DNA from: a bacterium
GTDB taxonomy: Bacteria; Cyanobacteriota; Vampirovibrionia; Obscuribacterales; JAKAZS01
Length of the DNA stretch: 39,795 nt
Direction: 5' to 3'
Assembly (NCBI GenBank): GCA_021815785.1
Contig: JAKAZS010000016.1
Location: forward strand, 1-39,795
Under the pieces are notes generated by a model. It was not told the origin of the DNA. It saw nothing but the letters and a program-made list of their open reading frames with translations, and searched no databases. The position numbers were made by a program, and so were the translations under genes. Positions 26,872-37,353 of the stretch are shown piece after piece (the stretch's first letter is position 1; each line of letters opens with the position of its first letter).

Positions 26872-28329
26872 ATGAACACGACCAAAATAAATAATCAAAA
26901 TTCTATGCATAATGTAAATGACCAAATCACCTTAATTGGTGCAGGACTAGTTGGTAGTCTTTTAGCAGTGGTACTTGCAAAATACGGTTTAAAAGTAAAA
27001 TTAATTGAAAAACGTCCCGATATGCGGATTGAAACTATTAGTGCCGGTCGATCCATTAATTTGGCGATTTCCACCCGTGGTATTAAAGCCTTAGATTTGA
27101 TTGGCATGAAAAAGACAATTCTTGACCAGGCTATACCTATGTATACTAGAGCTATACATGATCTGGAAGGTAGCATTAATATGCAACCTTATGGTATTAA
27201 TGACAATTATTATATAAATTCAATTTCACGAAACGTATTAAACAAAGCTCTGCTTGATAAATGCGGTGAAAGTTCTCTGATTGAAACAAAGTTTAATCAG
27301 CATATTGAAAGTATTGATTTTAAAAATAAAAAAATTACTTGTCACGATGTCACTCTTAACCAAACGTTTGAAGATCCATATAAAGTTTTAATGGCTTGCG
27401 ATGGTGCCAATTCACAAATCCGTAATTTCTATAATTATTCGCCTCATTTTAGGCAAAGTATTGATAAATTGGATTATGGGTATAAAGAATTTACCATTTC
27501 CCCTAACCCTGATGGCAGTTTTCGCTTGGCAAAAAATGCCTTACACATATGGCCTAGAGGTAATTTTATGCTTATTGCCTTGCCTAATATGGAAGGTACA
27601 TTTACCGCTACTTTATTTTTACCTTATGAGGGGGAAATTAGTTTTAATGAATTAAATTCAAGGATTAAAGTTGATACATTTTTTAAGAGCTATTTTAATG
27701 ATACGCTAAATTTAATTGAAAATTTAACCGATGCCTTTTTAACAAGTCCAACTGGTCATATGGTTACCGTTAAATGTCAGCCCTGGAATATTAGCAATGA
27801 AGCATTATTACTTGGCGATGCTGCTCATGGTATTATTCCATTTTATGGTCAAGGTATGAATTGTGGATTTGAAGATGTGAGTTTTATTGACAAATTACTT
27901 GGCAATGGTAATCTTGATTCAATTAATTTGAATACAATATTCAATAATTTTTTTGAGGAAAGAAAACCTAATTGTGATGCTATAAGCGATATGGCTTATG
28001 ATAACTTTATTGAAATGCGTGATAAGGTAAGAGACCCAAAATTTTTATTTTTTAAAATTATTGAAGCTGAACTTGAAAAAAAATTTAAAGGTGAATATTT
28101 TTCACGTTACAGCCTCGTAAGTTTCAGCAATGTTCCTTATTCATTTGCTAAATTAATGGGCGAAATAAATTATAATATTTTAAATGAATTAGCGGGAAAT
28201 TTAAACGATAATAAAGAAGTTGATTTTGCTCTGGCTGCAAAACTTATTAAAATCAAATGTAAACCACTATTTGAACCTTATTTAGCTGATTTAGCTAACC
28301 TTGTTAATGATAACCCCTATGGTTATTAA
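26872..28329 (+). CDS. kmo: Kynurenine 3-monooxygenase
   Basis: LIGAGLVGSLLAVVLAKYG, GRSINLAISTRGIKAL, LGDAAHGIIPFYGQGMNCGFEDV. Confidence 0.93.
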   Translation: MNTTKINNQNSMHNVNDQITLIGAGLVGSLLAVVLAKYGLKVKLIEKRPDMRIETISAGRSINLAISTRGIKALDLIGMKKTILDQAIPMYTRAIHDLEGSINMQPYGINDNYYINSISRNVLNKALLDKCGESSLIETKFNQHIESIDFKNKKITCHDVTLNQTFEDPYKVLMACDGANSQIRNFYNYSPHFRQSIDKLDYGYKEFTISPNPDGSFRLAKNALHIWPRGNFMLIALPNMEGTFTATLFLPYEGEISFNELNSRIKVDTFFKSYFNDTLNLIENLTDAFLTSPTGHMVTVKCQPWNISNEALLLGDAAHGIIPFYGQGMNCGFEDVSFIDKLLGNGNLDSINLNTIFNNFFEERKPNCDAISDMAYDNFIEMRDKVRDPKFLFFKIIEAELEKKFKGEYFSRYSLVSFSNVPYSFAKLMGEINYNILNELAGNLNDNKEVDFALAAKLIKIKCKPLFEPYLADLANLVNDNPYGY

Positions 28330-28436
28330 AATTGTTCACATATTTGGTTGTAAGCTTCAGATTTTAATCAATTTAAAGTGCATAGTCTAGAATAATTAAT
28401 AAAAAGCAATACTGAAAGTAATTAAAAAGCAATTAA

Positions 28437-31400
28437 TTACTTCTCAATTAATTTAGAAGTATTAGATTTTAATATTTTATTGTTATTAAGCCAGTGAAAT
28501 GACATTTCAATAGATTTAGCTATTAAAGTTGATTTAGCAAATGGTCCTAAAACATTAAAAGTAAAGTTTTGCGGTCGATCGCTGGCTAAATCACCTAAAA
28601 TTGGTAATGTTGGCAATTTATCTAATGTTTTCAAGGTTACTAATTCAATTAATTTATTTGGTGTTAACTCATTAAATAAATGACTTAAAGTGCTACCTAA
28701 AGCACTAGTAGTTGATTTGGGAACATTACCCACAACTTTAAAATCAATTGAACCTAATGCCAGATTAATCTTACCATTACCAAACATTGTTAAGTCATCA
28801 CCATCATATAAAAACTTCGAAACATCAATTATGTTGTCATTAATGTCATAATTCAAAAGTATTTTTTTATACTTACCAGAACGCATTGGAGCGACACTTT
28901 GAATTAAATTATTGAAATTAAAACCCATGACACCTGCTTCAATTAAATTGGCTTGATTTATTTTGGTTACCAGTGGACCTAATCGGGTAACGGTACCATT
29001 AGTTATCGTCATTTGGCCATTACCTTTCACTTTTAAGGTTGTTAGATTATTGCCTAAATAATGTAACGTACAATTGGTTTTACCGGTTAATGATCCGGTG
29101 ATTTCTCCACTGTGACCAGATAATTCCTGAGCAACACTGGCAATGTTAACATTATTAAACAGGCAAGTTATATTAGCTTGATTAATATGTTGGTCAATTG
29201 AACCTAAGACATTTACATTGCCACCATTATAATTAAAATCTCCATTTTCTATATCTATAACTGGATAATTTCTAGAATAATCAAGTTTAATATTATAAGG
29301 GATTTTTAAGTTGGAAACAACTAAATTATTAAGGATTACTTTTTTTGCTTTTAAGACACCTTTAATCATATGATTAGTTAGAGTAGAACTAATATTTTTA
29401 GCTTGGAGAAATGCTTCAAGAACACTAACTGAACCACTTGCCAAAAGTGAAGCATTAGCCATCTCAAAATTAGAACTAGGAATTTTCAGGGACTCAATAT
29501 CAGACTGAAATAAAATTTGAGGTGCGTTTAACTTACCTTTAACAATTAAGGCTAATTTTAAGTCTCCAGTAACATTATCATAACTAGCATTGTAGAATTT
29601 AAAAATTTGCGCCAGTTTTTCAATTGAAACGTAATCATGAGAAGCAATGGAAATATTTAAATGAGACTGACCAAGATCATAAGTTTTGTTTGACTGATAT
29701 TCGGGTAAATTAATATTTGCATTAATGTCATATAAGGATTTCCCAATCTGTAACTTGGTTTTATTTAATGAGATTTTTTGGGCAGTTTGACTAAGCGATC
29801 CATTAATTGAAATGTTATCATTACTTGGAACCTTGATTATAATATTATTGGTATCAATAAGAAAATCATTATGATTAGGTAACTCAATTTTAAAATTATA
29901 GTTACTAAAATCTTTATTGTTGACAATTTCAAATGATGATATTAATTTTGCTGGATTTTGCGTACTACTCCCAATAAGCGGCATTTCATATCCTTGTGAA
30001 TTTGAAACATTTTTAAAAATACTTAGGATTTGGTTTAAATTGGATGCTAAAATTTCTGAATTAAGTTTAAGATTTAAATTGTAATTAGCTTTATTCCAAT
30101 TAGAACAATTACCCTTAAAATTAAAGGCACTTTCAAGAAATCTACTATTATCACCATTAAAGACAATTTTGTCATTTAAAATATCCACTTTCATTGTTGC
30201 AATCTTAAAAGTCGGATCAATTGGTTTGGCCTTTAAGCATAAATTTTTTAAGATAATATGGCTTAAATAGGCTTTGTTATTGGCAACATTATATGAAAAT
30301 TTACCATTAATATTACCTGATAATAATTGCATTGATAAAAATTCTAAAGGATTTTGTATGGACAAAGCTTTTAGCTCATTATAGTTAAGTAATTTATATA
30401 TTTCACCTATTTCAATATTGGAAAACCTTAAATCAGCATAATTAAGTTTTAGGTTATTGCGCACAATATCCAAATTTGTATCAACTTGCAAAGTACTTTT
30501 ATTATAGATGAATTTTAAAGAATTAAGGATAAGGTTTTTATTGATATAACTTAATTTTCCTGAACTGATATATATTTTGTTATTGATTTTTGGTAAATTA
30601 ACAACCAGATTACCTGGTTCTAATTGAACTGAATTAATCCCATTTTTTTTATTAAAATCAATAACCAGATTCGTTATAACACCTTGTAAATTAGCATTAT
30701 TTAAAATTTCACTGCCTAAATTTAATTTTGGAATAATATAATTAAGATTGTTTGCATCCATACAAGTGTCAGTTAAATACATTTTGTCTAAATTATTTTT
30801 ATGATAGTCATAGATTGTGTCTAATTTAAAGTTACCTTGCTGGAATTTGCCCGATAATTTATTTAGGATAATAATATTTTGATCAATATTAACTTTGCCA
30901 TAGACATTTTGGGCAATTAGCTGATTTTTTGCATCATAACAAGCAATTTTTCTTAAATCAATCAAGGAGTTAAATTTTACATTTTTATGATCAATTGATA
31001 CATTTAAATTAAGATCTATTAATCCAGTTAAACGGAAAGATTTCAAATTAATATAATTATTAAAATTAGCCGGAAAGATTTTTTTTAGTTTTAAACAAAT
31101 CGTATAAATTGGATTCAGTGCTAAATTATTAGCTTTAACAAGCATATTACCAATATTTTGACTAAAATTATAATTCCCTTGAATTGTACAAAGCGTGTTA
31201 AGTGCTTGAAATTTTAGACTCGAAATATTAATCTGATTAAAGTCGGTTATATTACATTCAAGTTTAAGGTTTTTAATATTAATATCATCTTTTACCTTGG
31301 TTAATTCTGTTAAATGCGGAAACAAGGCAATAATATTTTGGGTAATAAGATTTTCAATATTTAAATTAAACTTATATTTATATTCATCAATAGATAAAAT

Positions 31401-32561
31401 ATTGAACTGTACATTTTTTGCAAAGTCACCTAACTTATAAATTCGATCGAACTGTTCATTGCCCTGAACAATTTGAGCCAATTCAATAAAATTGCTAATT
31501 GATCCTTTCACTTTAATCTGTTTAAATTTAAGATGAGGAAAAGTATTAGTATCAAATTCCGTCTTTAGATTTAAATCTAGACCTGGTGCATTAATAATTA
31601 GTTTGTTTATATTTATCTGAGTTTTATTTACTAAAAAATTTGTATCACATTTAAAGTTTCGTACGTGAAAAATACCAAAGTCAGGATTATTTATTGTAAA
31701 CAAACCAAAATCTGATTTACATGATAGTTTTATTCTCTCACTATCCAACTCATGAATTTTTAATGCCATAGATTTTAATTTAAACTCAGTTAAATTATTT
31801 TTTAAATTATTAACTTGTTCAATATTTTTGGCTGGAATGAGGTTGCCGGGAAGTTTATTGATAAGTTGCGATAACAGATTTATCGAGTCTTTAGAAAAAT
31901 CATTTAAAACACAATTTAAATTTAAATAGGGATAACATATTCCAAAAACAGAAACGTAACCAAGTTTATTATTTAATTGATTTAACATAAAATTAGACTG
32001 AAAATTTATATCTTGTTTGTTAATTGAATAATTAAAGTCGACATTATCCAGATCACAGTCAGGGAAATAACCTGGTGAATTTTTGGCTAAACAGTCATGA
32101 AAATAAACATGAGCATTTTTTAGTTCAAAATATTTTGCATAGGTTTTAACATCTAATAAATCAGAAAAATTCCAAATTTTCCCTTTAAGTCTTTGCGCAT
32201 TAACAATAGCATTATTAAAGCTAAGAAATTTGATTTTTATTTTGCCTTGAAAAAGTGGCTTAACAGCAACACCAACCTGAGCTTTTTGACATTTCAAAAA
32301 CGCCGTTTTATCTAAGTCCAGTATTTTTAAATTATCTACTCCAATATATATTCCTTTAAAATTTAAGCTTAAAAATAAATGACTAAATGATATTTGGCGG
32401 TGGAAAACCAATTCAACCTGATGTTCAAAATTGTTGCGGATTGAATTAATATTAACCAGTTGACTGGTTAGATAAATTACCACAGCTAAACCCAGCAAGA
32501 AAAATCTTGCCCCATAAAGTTTAGGTAAAAGATTTTTATAATAAGTGATTTTCAAAAGCAT
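28437..32561 (-). CDS. AsmA-like large inner-membrane/periplasmic protein
   Basis: Single N-terminal TM segment (FFLLGLAVVIYLTSQL), long beta-rich body, C-terminal AsmA-like block (GEITGSLTGKTNCTLHYLG, GTVTRLGPLVTKINQANL, GKINLALGSIDFKVVG). Confidence 0.8.
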   Translation of the reverse strand: MLLKITYYKNLLPKLYGARFFLLGLAVVIYLTSQLVNINSIRNNFEHQVELVFHRQISFSHLFLSLNFKGIYIGVDNLKILDLDKTAFLKCQKAQVGVAVKPLFQGKIKIKFLSFNNAIVNAQRLKGKIWNFSDLLDVKTYAKYFELKNAHVYFHDCLAKNSPGYFPDCDLDNVDFNYSINKQDINFQSNFMLNQLNNKLGYVSVFGICYPYLNLNCVLNDFSKDSINLLSQLINKLPGNLIPAKNIEQVNNLKNNLTEFKLKSMALKIHELDSERIKLSCKSDFGLFTINNPDFGIFHVRNFKCDTNFLVNKTQININKLIINAPGLDLNLKTEFDTNTFPHLKFKQIKVKGSISNFIELAQIVQGNEQFDRIYKLGDFAKNVQFNILSIDEYKYKFNLNIENLITQNIIALFPHLTELTKVKDDINIKNLKLECNITDFNQINISSLKFQALNTLCTIQGNYNFSQNIGNMLVKANNLALNPIYTICLKLKKIFPANFNNYINLKSFRLTGLIDLNLNVSIDHKNVKFNSLIDLRKIACYDAKNQLIAQNVYGKVNIDQNIIILNKLSGKFQQGNFKLDTIYDYHKNNLDKMYLTDTCMDANNLNYIIPKLNLGSEILNNANLQGVITNLVIDFNKKNGINSVQLEPGNLVVNLPKINNKIYISSGKLSYINKNLILNSLKFIYNKSTLQVDTNLDIVRNNLKLNYADLRFSNIEIGEIYKLLNYNELKALSIQNPLEFLSMQLLSGNINGKFSYNVANNKAYLSHIILKNLCLKAKPIDPTFKIATMKVDILNDKIVFNGDNSRFLESAFNFKGNCSNWNKANYNLNLKLNSEILASNLNQILSIFKNVSNSQGYEMPLIGSSTQNPAKLISSFEIVNNKDFSNYNFKIELPNHNDFLIDTNNIIIKVPSNDNISINGSLSQTAQKISLNKTKLQIGKSLYDINANINLPEYQSNKTYDLGQSHLNISIASHDYVSIEKLAQIFKFYNASYDNVTGDLKLALIVKGKLNAPQILFQSDIESLKIPSSNFEMANASLLASGSVSVLEAFLQAKNISSTLTNHMIKGVLKAKKVILNNLVVSNLKIPYNIKLDYSRNYPVIDIENGDFNYNGGNVNVLGSIDQHINQANITCLFNNVNIASVAQELSGHSGEITGSLTGKTNCTLHYLGNNLTTLKVKGNGQMTITNGTVTRLGPLVTKINQANLIEAGVMGFNFNNLIQSVAPMRSGKYKKILLNYDINDNIIDVSKFLYDGDDLTMFGNGKINLALGSIDFKVVGNVPKSTTSALGSTLSHLFNELTPNKLIELVTLKTLDKLPTLPILGDLASDRPQNFTFNVLGPFAKSTLIAKSIEMSFHWLNNNKILKSNTSKLIEK

Positions 32562-33789
32562 ATTTAACCAGTGCTGCCCTAGTTTCCAGATTTAATTTGC
32601 GCTTTAATTTAGAAATTCTAACCTCACAGGTTCCAATTGTAGTATTCATTGATTCACTAATTTGTTTATTGGAGTACCCCTTAGCAACACCTCTTAAAAT
32701 TTCTATTTCTTTTTTGCTAAAATGGACATAATTTTCTTTTAAAGAATCATTTTGTTGTGTTAGTGACTTAGTACTTGATACTACTGAAGTAAGTTCATTA
32801 CATAAGGCTGATAATTTATCCACAGTTTTACTGTGAGCTTCAACAATTTGGTAGAGTTTAGCCTGGCTTAATGCTATAGCCAACTGATTAGCAATACGTT
32901 TTAACAGAAATAATTCTGACTGGTTCCAATACTTAACCATGTCAACATGATCTAAATAAAGAAAGCCCATAAGTTTTCCCCGATAATTAAACGGAACCAT
33001 GACTAATGAATTAATATCATAATATTTCATTTCAAGTTTAATTTCATTGGCATAGTCAAAACTATCATCAAAGAGTACAACTAGTGGGTCATTATCCTGA
33101 CTAGCTAATAACATGTCCAAATATCTGGTTATAATCAAACTTTGTTCTCGGATACTTTTTAATTTCTGTTTTTGAAATTTATAAGATATGGGAATATTAG
33201 ACCGATTTTCTTGTTTAAGACAAATCATAACGCGGCTGGCTATAAATTCTTCTTGAAGTAAACGGCTCAAATTATCCAGAATTTCATCATAAACTAACGA
33301 GCTATGAATTTGGACAATAAACTTGTTTAAAATTGATTCATCCTTTGAAGTTTGTTCAATTCTATTTAAGGATTCTTGAAGGCTTTCAATAAGTAAAGAT
33401 CTTTGAATATTAGTGGTGATAATTCTGGGTAAGAATCGATAGAATTCAGCATGTTTTGTAATAAAATCACTAGCGCCAAGATTTAGTAGTTTTAAGGCAT
33501 GTTCTGGAGAATCAATATCAGTTATAACAATGATTGGAATACTGGGACGTTGACGGTGAAATTGTGTGATTAAATTGTCACCATTATTATTGTCGGTGTC
33601 ATAATCATAAACAATAACATCAAAATTTTTACTTTTTAAATAATCAGCAATAAAATGACTGGTTAAAATTATTGTTACGTCGTATAAAGAAGATTGTTTA
33701 TTAACATTAACAGCTAAAAGCTTAAGCAATTCATTATTATTGCCAATAATCAATACATTGCGTTCACGGTTATTGATTTGTGCTGCCAT
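32536..33789 (-). CDS. Response regulator with receiver, GAF-like and LuxR-type HTH domains
   Basis: VIVYDYDTD receiver Asp, GASDFITKHAEF; GAF-like FNYRGKLMGFLYLDHVD; HTH FSKKEIEILRGVAKGYSNKQISESMNTTIGTCEVRISKLKRKL. Confidence 0.87.
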   Translation of the reverse strand: MAAQINNRERNVLIIGNNNELLKLLAVNVNKQSSLYDVTIILTSHFIADYLKSKNFDVIVYDYDTDNNNGDNLITQFHRQRPSIPIIVITDIDSPEHALKLLNLGASDFITKHAEFYRFLPRIITTNIQRSLLIESLQESLNRIEQTSKDESILNKFIVQIHSSLVYDEILDNLSRLLQEEFIASRVMICLKQENRSNIPISYKFQKQKLKSIREQSLIITRYLDMLLASQDNDPLVVLFDDSFDYANEIKLEMKYYDINSLVMVPFNYRGKLMGFLYLDHVDMVKYWNQSELFLLKRIANQLAIALSQAKLYQIVEAHSKTVDKLSALCNELTSVVSSTKSLTQQNDSLKENYVHFSKKEIEILRGVAKGYSNKQISESMNTTIGTCEVRISKLKRKLNLETRAALVKYAFENHLL

Positions 33790-33870
33790 AGCTAAAATTC
33801 ACTAAAATAATAATAATGATGGTTAATATAAATTATAATAACCTAAAAATTGTTTTAAATTATCCAAAAT

Positions 33871-34161
33871 CTAATTCTTTTCCAGACTTCCTGAAAAAAC
33901 TACTGGTTGACGTCCACGCTGAACATAAACGTTCACTAATTTATTACCACTTGTCAGCTTTAATTCACTAAGATCAAGCCAATATGGTGAAACTTCAGGA
34001 TTAAATTCAATTTTTAGCGGCTTATTATTATTGACATCAATAAAATCAGCGGTAATTTCCATGTCGAGATTTTGAAAATTCTTTACCTGACAATTAATTA
34101 AATAACCATTAAGATTATTATTAGCTGAATAGACTGGTATTTTAGTGTTATTATCCATCAT
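33871..34161 (-). CDS. Small hypothetical protein
   Basis: 96-aa ORF; no family recognised. Confidence 0.55.
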   Translation of the reverse strand: MMDNNTKIPVYSANNNLNGYLINCQVKNFQNLDMEITADFIDVNNNKPLKIEFNPEVSPYWLDLSELKLTSGNKLVNVYVQRGRQPVVFSGSLEKN

Positions 34162-34255
34162 ATTTCCTTAGGCTACAGTTATTTTAACTTTATGCAAATA
34201 TTATAAAACATAATCTTTTATTTAAAAATTGTAAAGTTTTAACAAGGAGAGAAAA

Positions 34256-34279
34256 ATGTTAAGTCGACTTATAATTTGA
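34256..34279 (+). other. Candidate 7-codon leader ORF (MLSRLII)
   Basis: Strong SD AAGGAGAG at 34244-34251 before ATG 34256; stop TGA 34277-34279. Confidence 0.3.
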
Positions 34280-34343
34280 ATGTATATTTTAAAAAGTTTT
34301 ATAAAATTATTATATAAACTAAATTTTAGTTCTAATTTAGTCT

Positions 34344-34349
34344 TATAAT
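34344..34349 (+). promoter_or_regulatory. Possible -10 box upstream of ferredoxin gene
   Basis: Consensus TATAAT about 40 nt upstream of ATG 34388; no strong -35 seen. Confidence 0.35.
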
Positions 34350-34387
34350 GCATTTATAGTTTAGTACATTTTAAAAGGAGTTTTGCT

Positions 34388-34612
34388 ATGGCCTACACCA
34401 TTGTTGCTGATGTATGTGAGGGTATTGCAGACTGTATTCCGGTTTGTCCAGTAGAATGCATTCATTGGGCTGAAGGAAAGACAAATGCCAAAGATACCAA
34501 GTATACATATATAGATGATAGTACTTGTATTGATTGTGGAGCTTGTCTTTCAGTATGCCCAATTGAAGGCGCTATTCTTGATGAATGGAAGCCAGAATTG
34601 CAAAAACCCTAA
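34388..34612 (+). CDS. Ferredoxin, 4Fe-4S type
   Basis: CEGIADCIPVCPVEC and CIDCGACLSVCP; SD AAAAGGAG. Confidence 0.93.
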   Translation: MAYTIVADVCEGIADCIPVCPVECIHWAEGKTNAKDTKYTYIDDSTCIDCGACLSVCPIEGAILDEWKPELQKP

Positions 34613-34631
34613 CAATATTTACAATTATCGA

Positions 34632-34674
34632 ACAGTCAAGTCTATTGAAATATGGGCTTGGCTGTTTATTTTTA
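34632..34674 (+). terminator. Rho-independent terminator after ferredoxin gene
   Basis: ACAGTCAAGTCT / GGGCTTGGCTGT 12-bp stem (some G-U pairs) followed by TTATTTTTA. Confidence 0.7.
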
Positions 34675-34826
34675 GGTAAATATTAAATAAATTTTTTGCA
34701 ATAAATATTTACATTTTTTATTTGGTAATTAATTTTAATCATTAATCTCTCTCTCTAGCAATTTTCATATATATTATGTTAATATGTTCACTGATTAAAA
34801 TGAATGTAAATAAGGACTATTAAATT

Positions 34827-35093
34827 ATGTTATTGCCTACAAAGAAACATGAGATTATTGAATCTTATCGTCAAAATGTAAAAGACACTGGCTCTCCAGA
34901 AGTTCAAGTAGCCATTCTTACTAATAGAATTAATGAGCTGACTGAGCATTTACGGACTCATCCTAAAGATTTTAACGGTCGACGCGGTCTATTAATGATG
35001 GTTGGTAAAAGACGTCGGTTTCTCCAATATTTAAATAAAGAAAGTCACGAACGTTATCGTAAATTAATTGAAAGTCTCAACATTAGAAGATAA
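34827..35093 (+). CDS. rpsO: 30S ribosomal protein S15
   Basis: [50 protein letters not shown]. Confidence 0.98.
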   Translation: MLLPTKKHEIIESYRQNVKDTGSPEVQVAILTNRINELTEHLRTHPKDFNGRRGLLMMVGKRRRFLQYLNKESHERYRKLIESLNIRR

Positions 35094-35183
35094 TTCACTA
35101 TAAGAAAAGTTGAATTAAGCGTTTTAATTGCTGGGAATGAGTTAAACCTAGCTAGTGGATCTTATTGATATTAGGAGTATATT

Positions 35184-37322
35184 GTGTCAAGTGAAGTAAT
35201 TACTAAAGATCATATTGTCAACATTGACATGTTGGATAAAAATATTGAAATTAAGGTTGGTAGGTTAGCTAATGGCGCTAATGGCGCTTGCGAAGTCAAA
35301 TGTGGCGATACGCTTGTTCTTGTTACCTGTTGTGCTAGTCGTGAACCAAAAGAAGGTATTGACTATTTTCCTTTGTTAGTTGACTATGAAGAAAGAATTT
35401 ATAGTGTCGGCAGAATTCCTGGTGGTTTTATGCGTCGGGAAGGTAAGGCAACCGACAAGGCAATTTTAACCAGCCGATTAATTGATCGACCAATTAGACC
35501 TTTGTTTGATACTGCCTATCGTAATGATGTTCAGATTAATGTTTTAACACTTTCTACTGATCAAGTTAATCCTCCAGATGTTTTAGCCATACTCGGTGCA
35601 TCATTTGCTCTTGAACTAGCCGCTCTACCATTTAAAGGACCAATCGGTGCTATCCGTGTTGGGCGTATTGATGGGCAATTTATTGCTAACCCGACTTTTG
35701 CTCAATTAGAAAAATCCGATATGGATATGGTTGTAGCTGGAACGAGTCAGTCAATAATGATGGTCGAAGCCGGAATGGATTTAGTTCCTGAAACCATTGT
35801 TCTAGAAGCTATTGAGTTCGCTCACAATATTATTAAACAACAAGTAAAAGTTCAGACTGAATTTATGCATAGTTTAGGTATTCATAAGCAAATCCCACCT
35901 GAAGAAATACCCAATAATGAGTTAAATGATTTAATTAAATTAGTGGCAACTAAACCTCTAATTGATTCAATGACTAATGTTAAAACCAAAAATATTCGTC
36001 AGGCGTTTCTTGATGAAGCTTTTAATAATGTTATCAACCATATTGAACAATTGGCTGAAGGTAATCCCCTTAAAGAAGTTTCCCGGAAAGAAATTAAGTA
36101 TTATCTTGAAGAATATGAAGCTAGCCTAATGCGTGAGCAAGTGATGTCAACTGGTTTTAGAGCTGATGGTAGACGATGTGATGAAATCCGCCCTATCAGT
36201 GTTGAAACTTCAATTTTACCAAGAGTTCATGGTAGTGGCTTATTTACCCGTGGTACTACGCAAGTATTATCGTGCCTAACCTTAGGGATTAACATTGATG
36301 CCCAAAGGCTGGATACAATTGATCCTGTTAAAGAAAAACGTTACATGCACCATTATAATTTTCCTGGTTTTTCAGTCGGTGAAGTAAAACCATCGCGAGG
36401 TCCAGGTCGTCGTGAAATTGGTCACGGCGCTTTAGCTGAAAGGGCTTTAATTCCGGTGTTACCAGATCCTAAAGATTTTCCTTATGTTATTCGTATTGTA
36501 TCTGAAGTATTAGAATCTAATGGTTCAACTAGTATGGCTTCAACTTGTGGATCGACCTTAGCTTTATGTGATGCGGGTGTTCCGATCAAAGATATGGTTG
36601 CCGGCATAGCTATGGGACTTATCTATGAAAATGATAAATTTGCTATCTTATCAGACATTCAGGGTCTTGAAGATTTCCTTGGCGATATGGACTTTAAAGT
36701 AACTGGTACCAGTGAAGGAATAACCGCCCTGCAAATGGATATTAAAATTGAAGGTATTTCCATTAATATAATGAAATATGCTCTTGAACAGGCCAAAAAA
36801 GGCCGGATTCATATTTTAGAAAAAATGAAAAATCATATTAGTCAGCCTCGGCCCAATTTATCGGCTTATGCTCCGCGATTATTATCCATAACTATTGATA
36901 CTAATGATATTGGTACGGTCATTGGTCCTGGTGGTAAAATGATTCGTAAAATCATTGAAGAAACCGGAGCCAGTATTGATATTTCTGACGATGGTACTAT
37001 TCTAATTGCCTCAGTTGACCAATTAGGTGGTGAGTCAGCCCGTGAAATTATTTTAAGATTAGTCAAACGAATTCAAGTTGGTGATGTTTATGCTGGTAAA
37101 GTTACTCGGATAATTCCTATGGGTTGTTTTGTTGAAGTATTACCAGGTAAAGAAGGCATGGTTCATATATCACAACTTGAAAATCGTCGGGTTGAAAAGG
37201 TTGAAGATGTTGTTACCCTTGGTCAAAGAGTAATTGTTAAAGTTAAAGAAATTGATGAAAGACAAAGAGTAAACTTAACCATGAAAGGTGTAAGTGAAGA
37301 TGAAAAATCCCAGTTTGAGTAA
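35184..37322 (+). CDS. pnp: Polyribonucleotide nucleotidyltransferase
   Basis: RNase PH repeats, KH (IGPGGKMIRKIIEETGA) and S1 (GDVYAGKVTRIIPMGCFVEVLPGKEGMVHISQL) domains; rpsO-pnp synteny; GTG start. Confidence 0.98.
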   Translation: MSSEVITKDHIVNIDMLDKNIEIKVGRLANGANGACEVKCGDTLVLVTCCASREPKEGIDYFPLLVDYEERIYSVGRIPGGFMRREGKATDKAILTSRLIDRPIRPLFDTAYRNDVQINVLTLSTDQVNPPDVLAILGASFALELAALPFKGPIGAIRVGRIDGQFIANPTFAQLEKSDMDMVVAGTSQSIMMVEAGMDLVPETIVLEAIEFAHNIIKQQVKVQTEFMHSLGIHKQIPPEEIPNNELNDLIKLVATKPLIDSMTNVKTKNIRQAFLDEAFNNVINHIEQLAEGNPLKEVSRKEIKYYLEEYEASLMREQVMSTGFRADGRRCDEIRPISVETSILPRVHGSGLFTRGTTQVLSCLTLGINIDAQRLDTIDPVKEKRYMHHYNFPGFSVGEVKPSRGPGRREIGHGALAERALIPVLPDPKDFPYVIRIVSEVLESNGSTSMASTCGSTLALCDAGVPIKDMVAGIAMGLIYENDKFAILSDIQGLEDFLGDMDFKVTGTSEGITALQMDIKIEGISINIMKYALEQAKKGRIHILEKMKNHISQPRPNLSAYAPRLLSITIDTNDIGTVIGPGGKMIRKIIEETGASIDISDDGTILIASVDQLGGESAREIILRLVKRIQVGDVYAGKVTRIIPMGCFVEVLPGKEGMVHISQLENRRVEKVEDVVTLGQRVIVKVKEIDERQRVNLTMKGVSEDEKSQFE

Positions 37323-37353
37323 ATTTACCAAACCTTAATTTACTTATTGAAAA

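Noticed and set aside
34388-34450. First ferredoxin Cys motif CEGIADCIPVCPVEC lacks the CxxC pair
   Set aside because: I recall this spacing as normal for a known ferredoxin subfamily, so not treated as novel.
34744-34757. CT-rich microrepeat tctctctctct upstream of rpsO
   Set aside because: Too short and isolated to support a repeat or regulatory claim.
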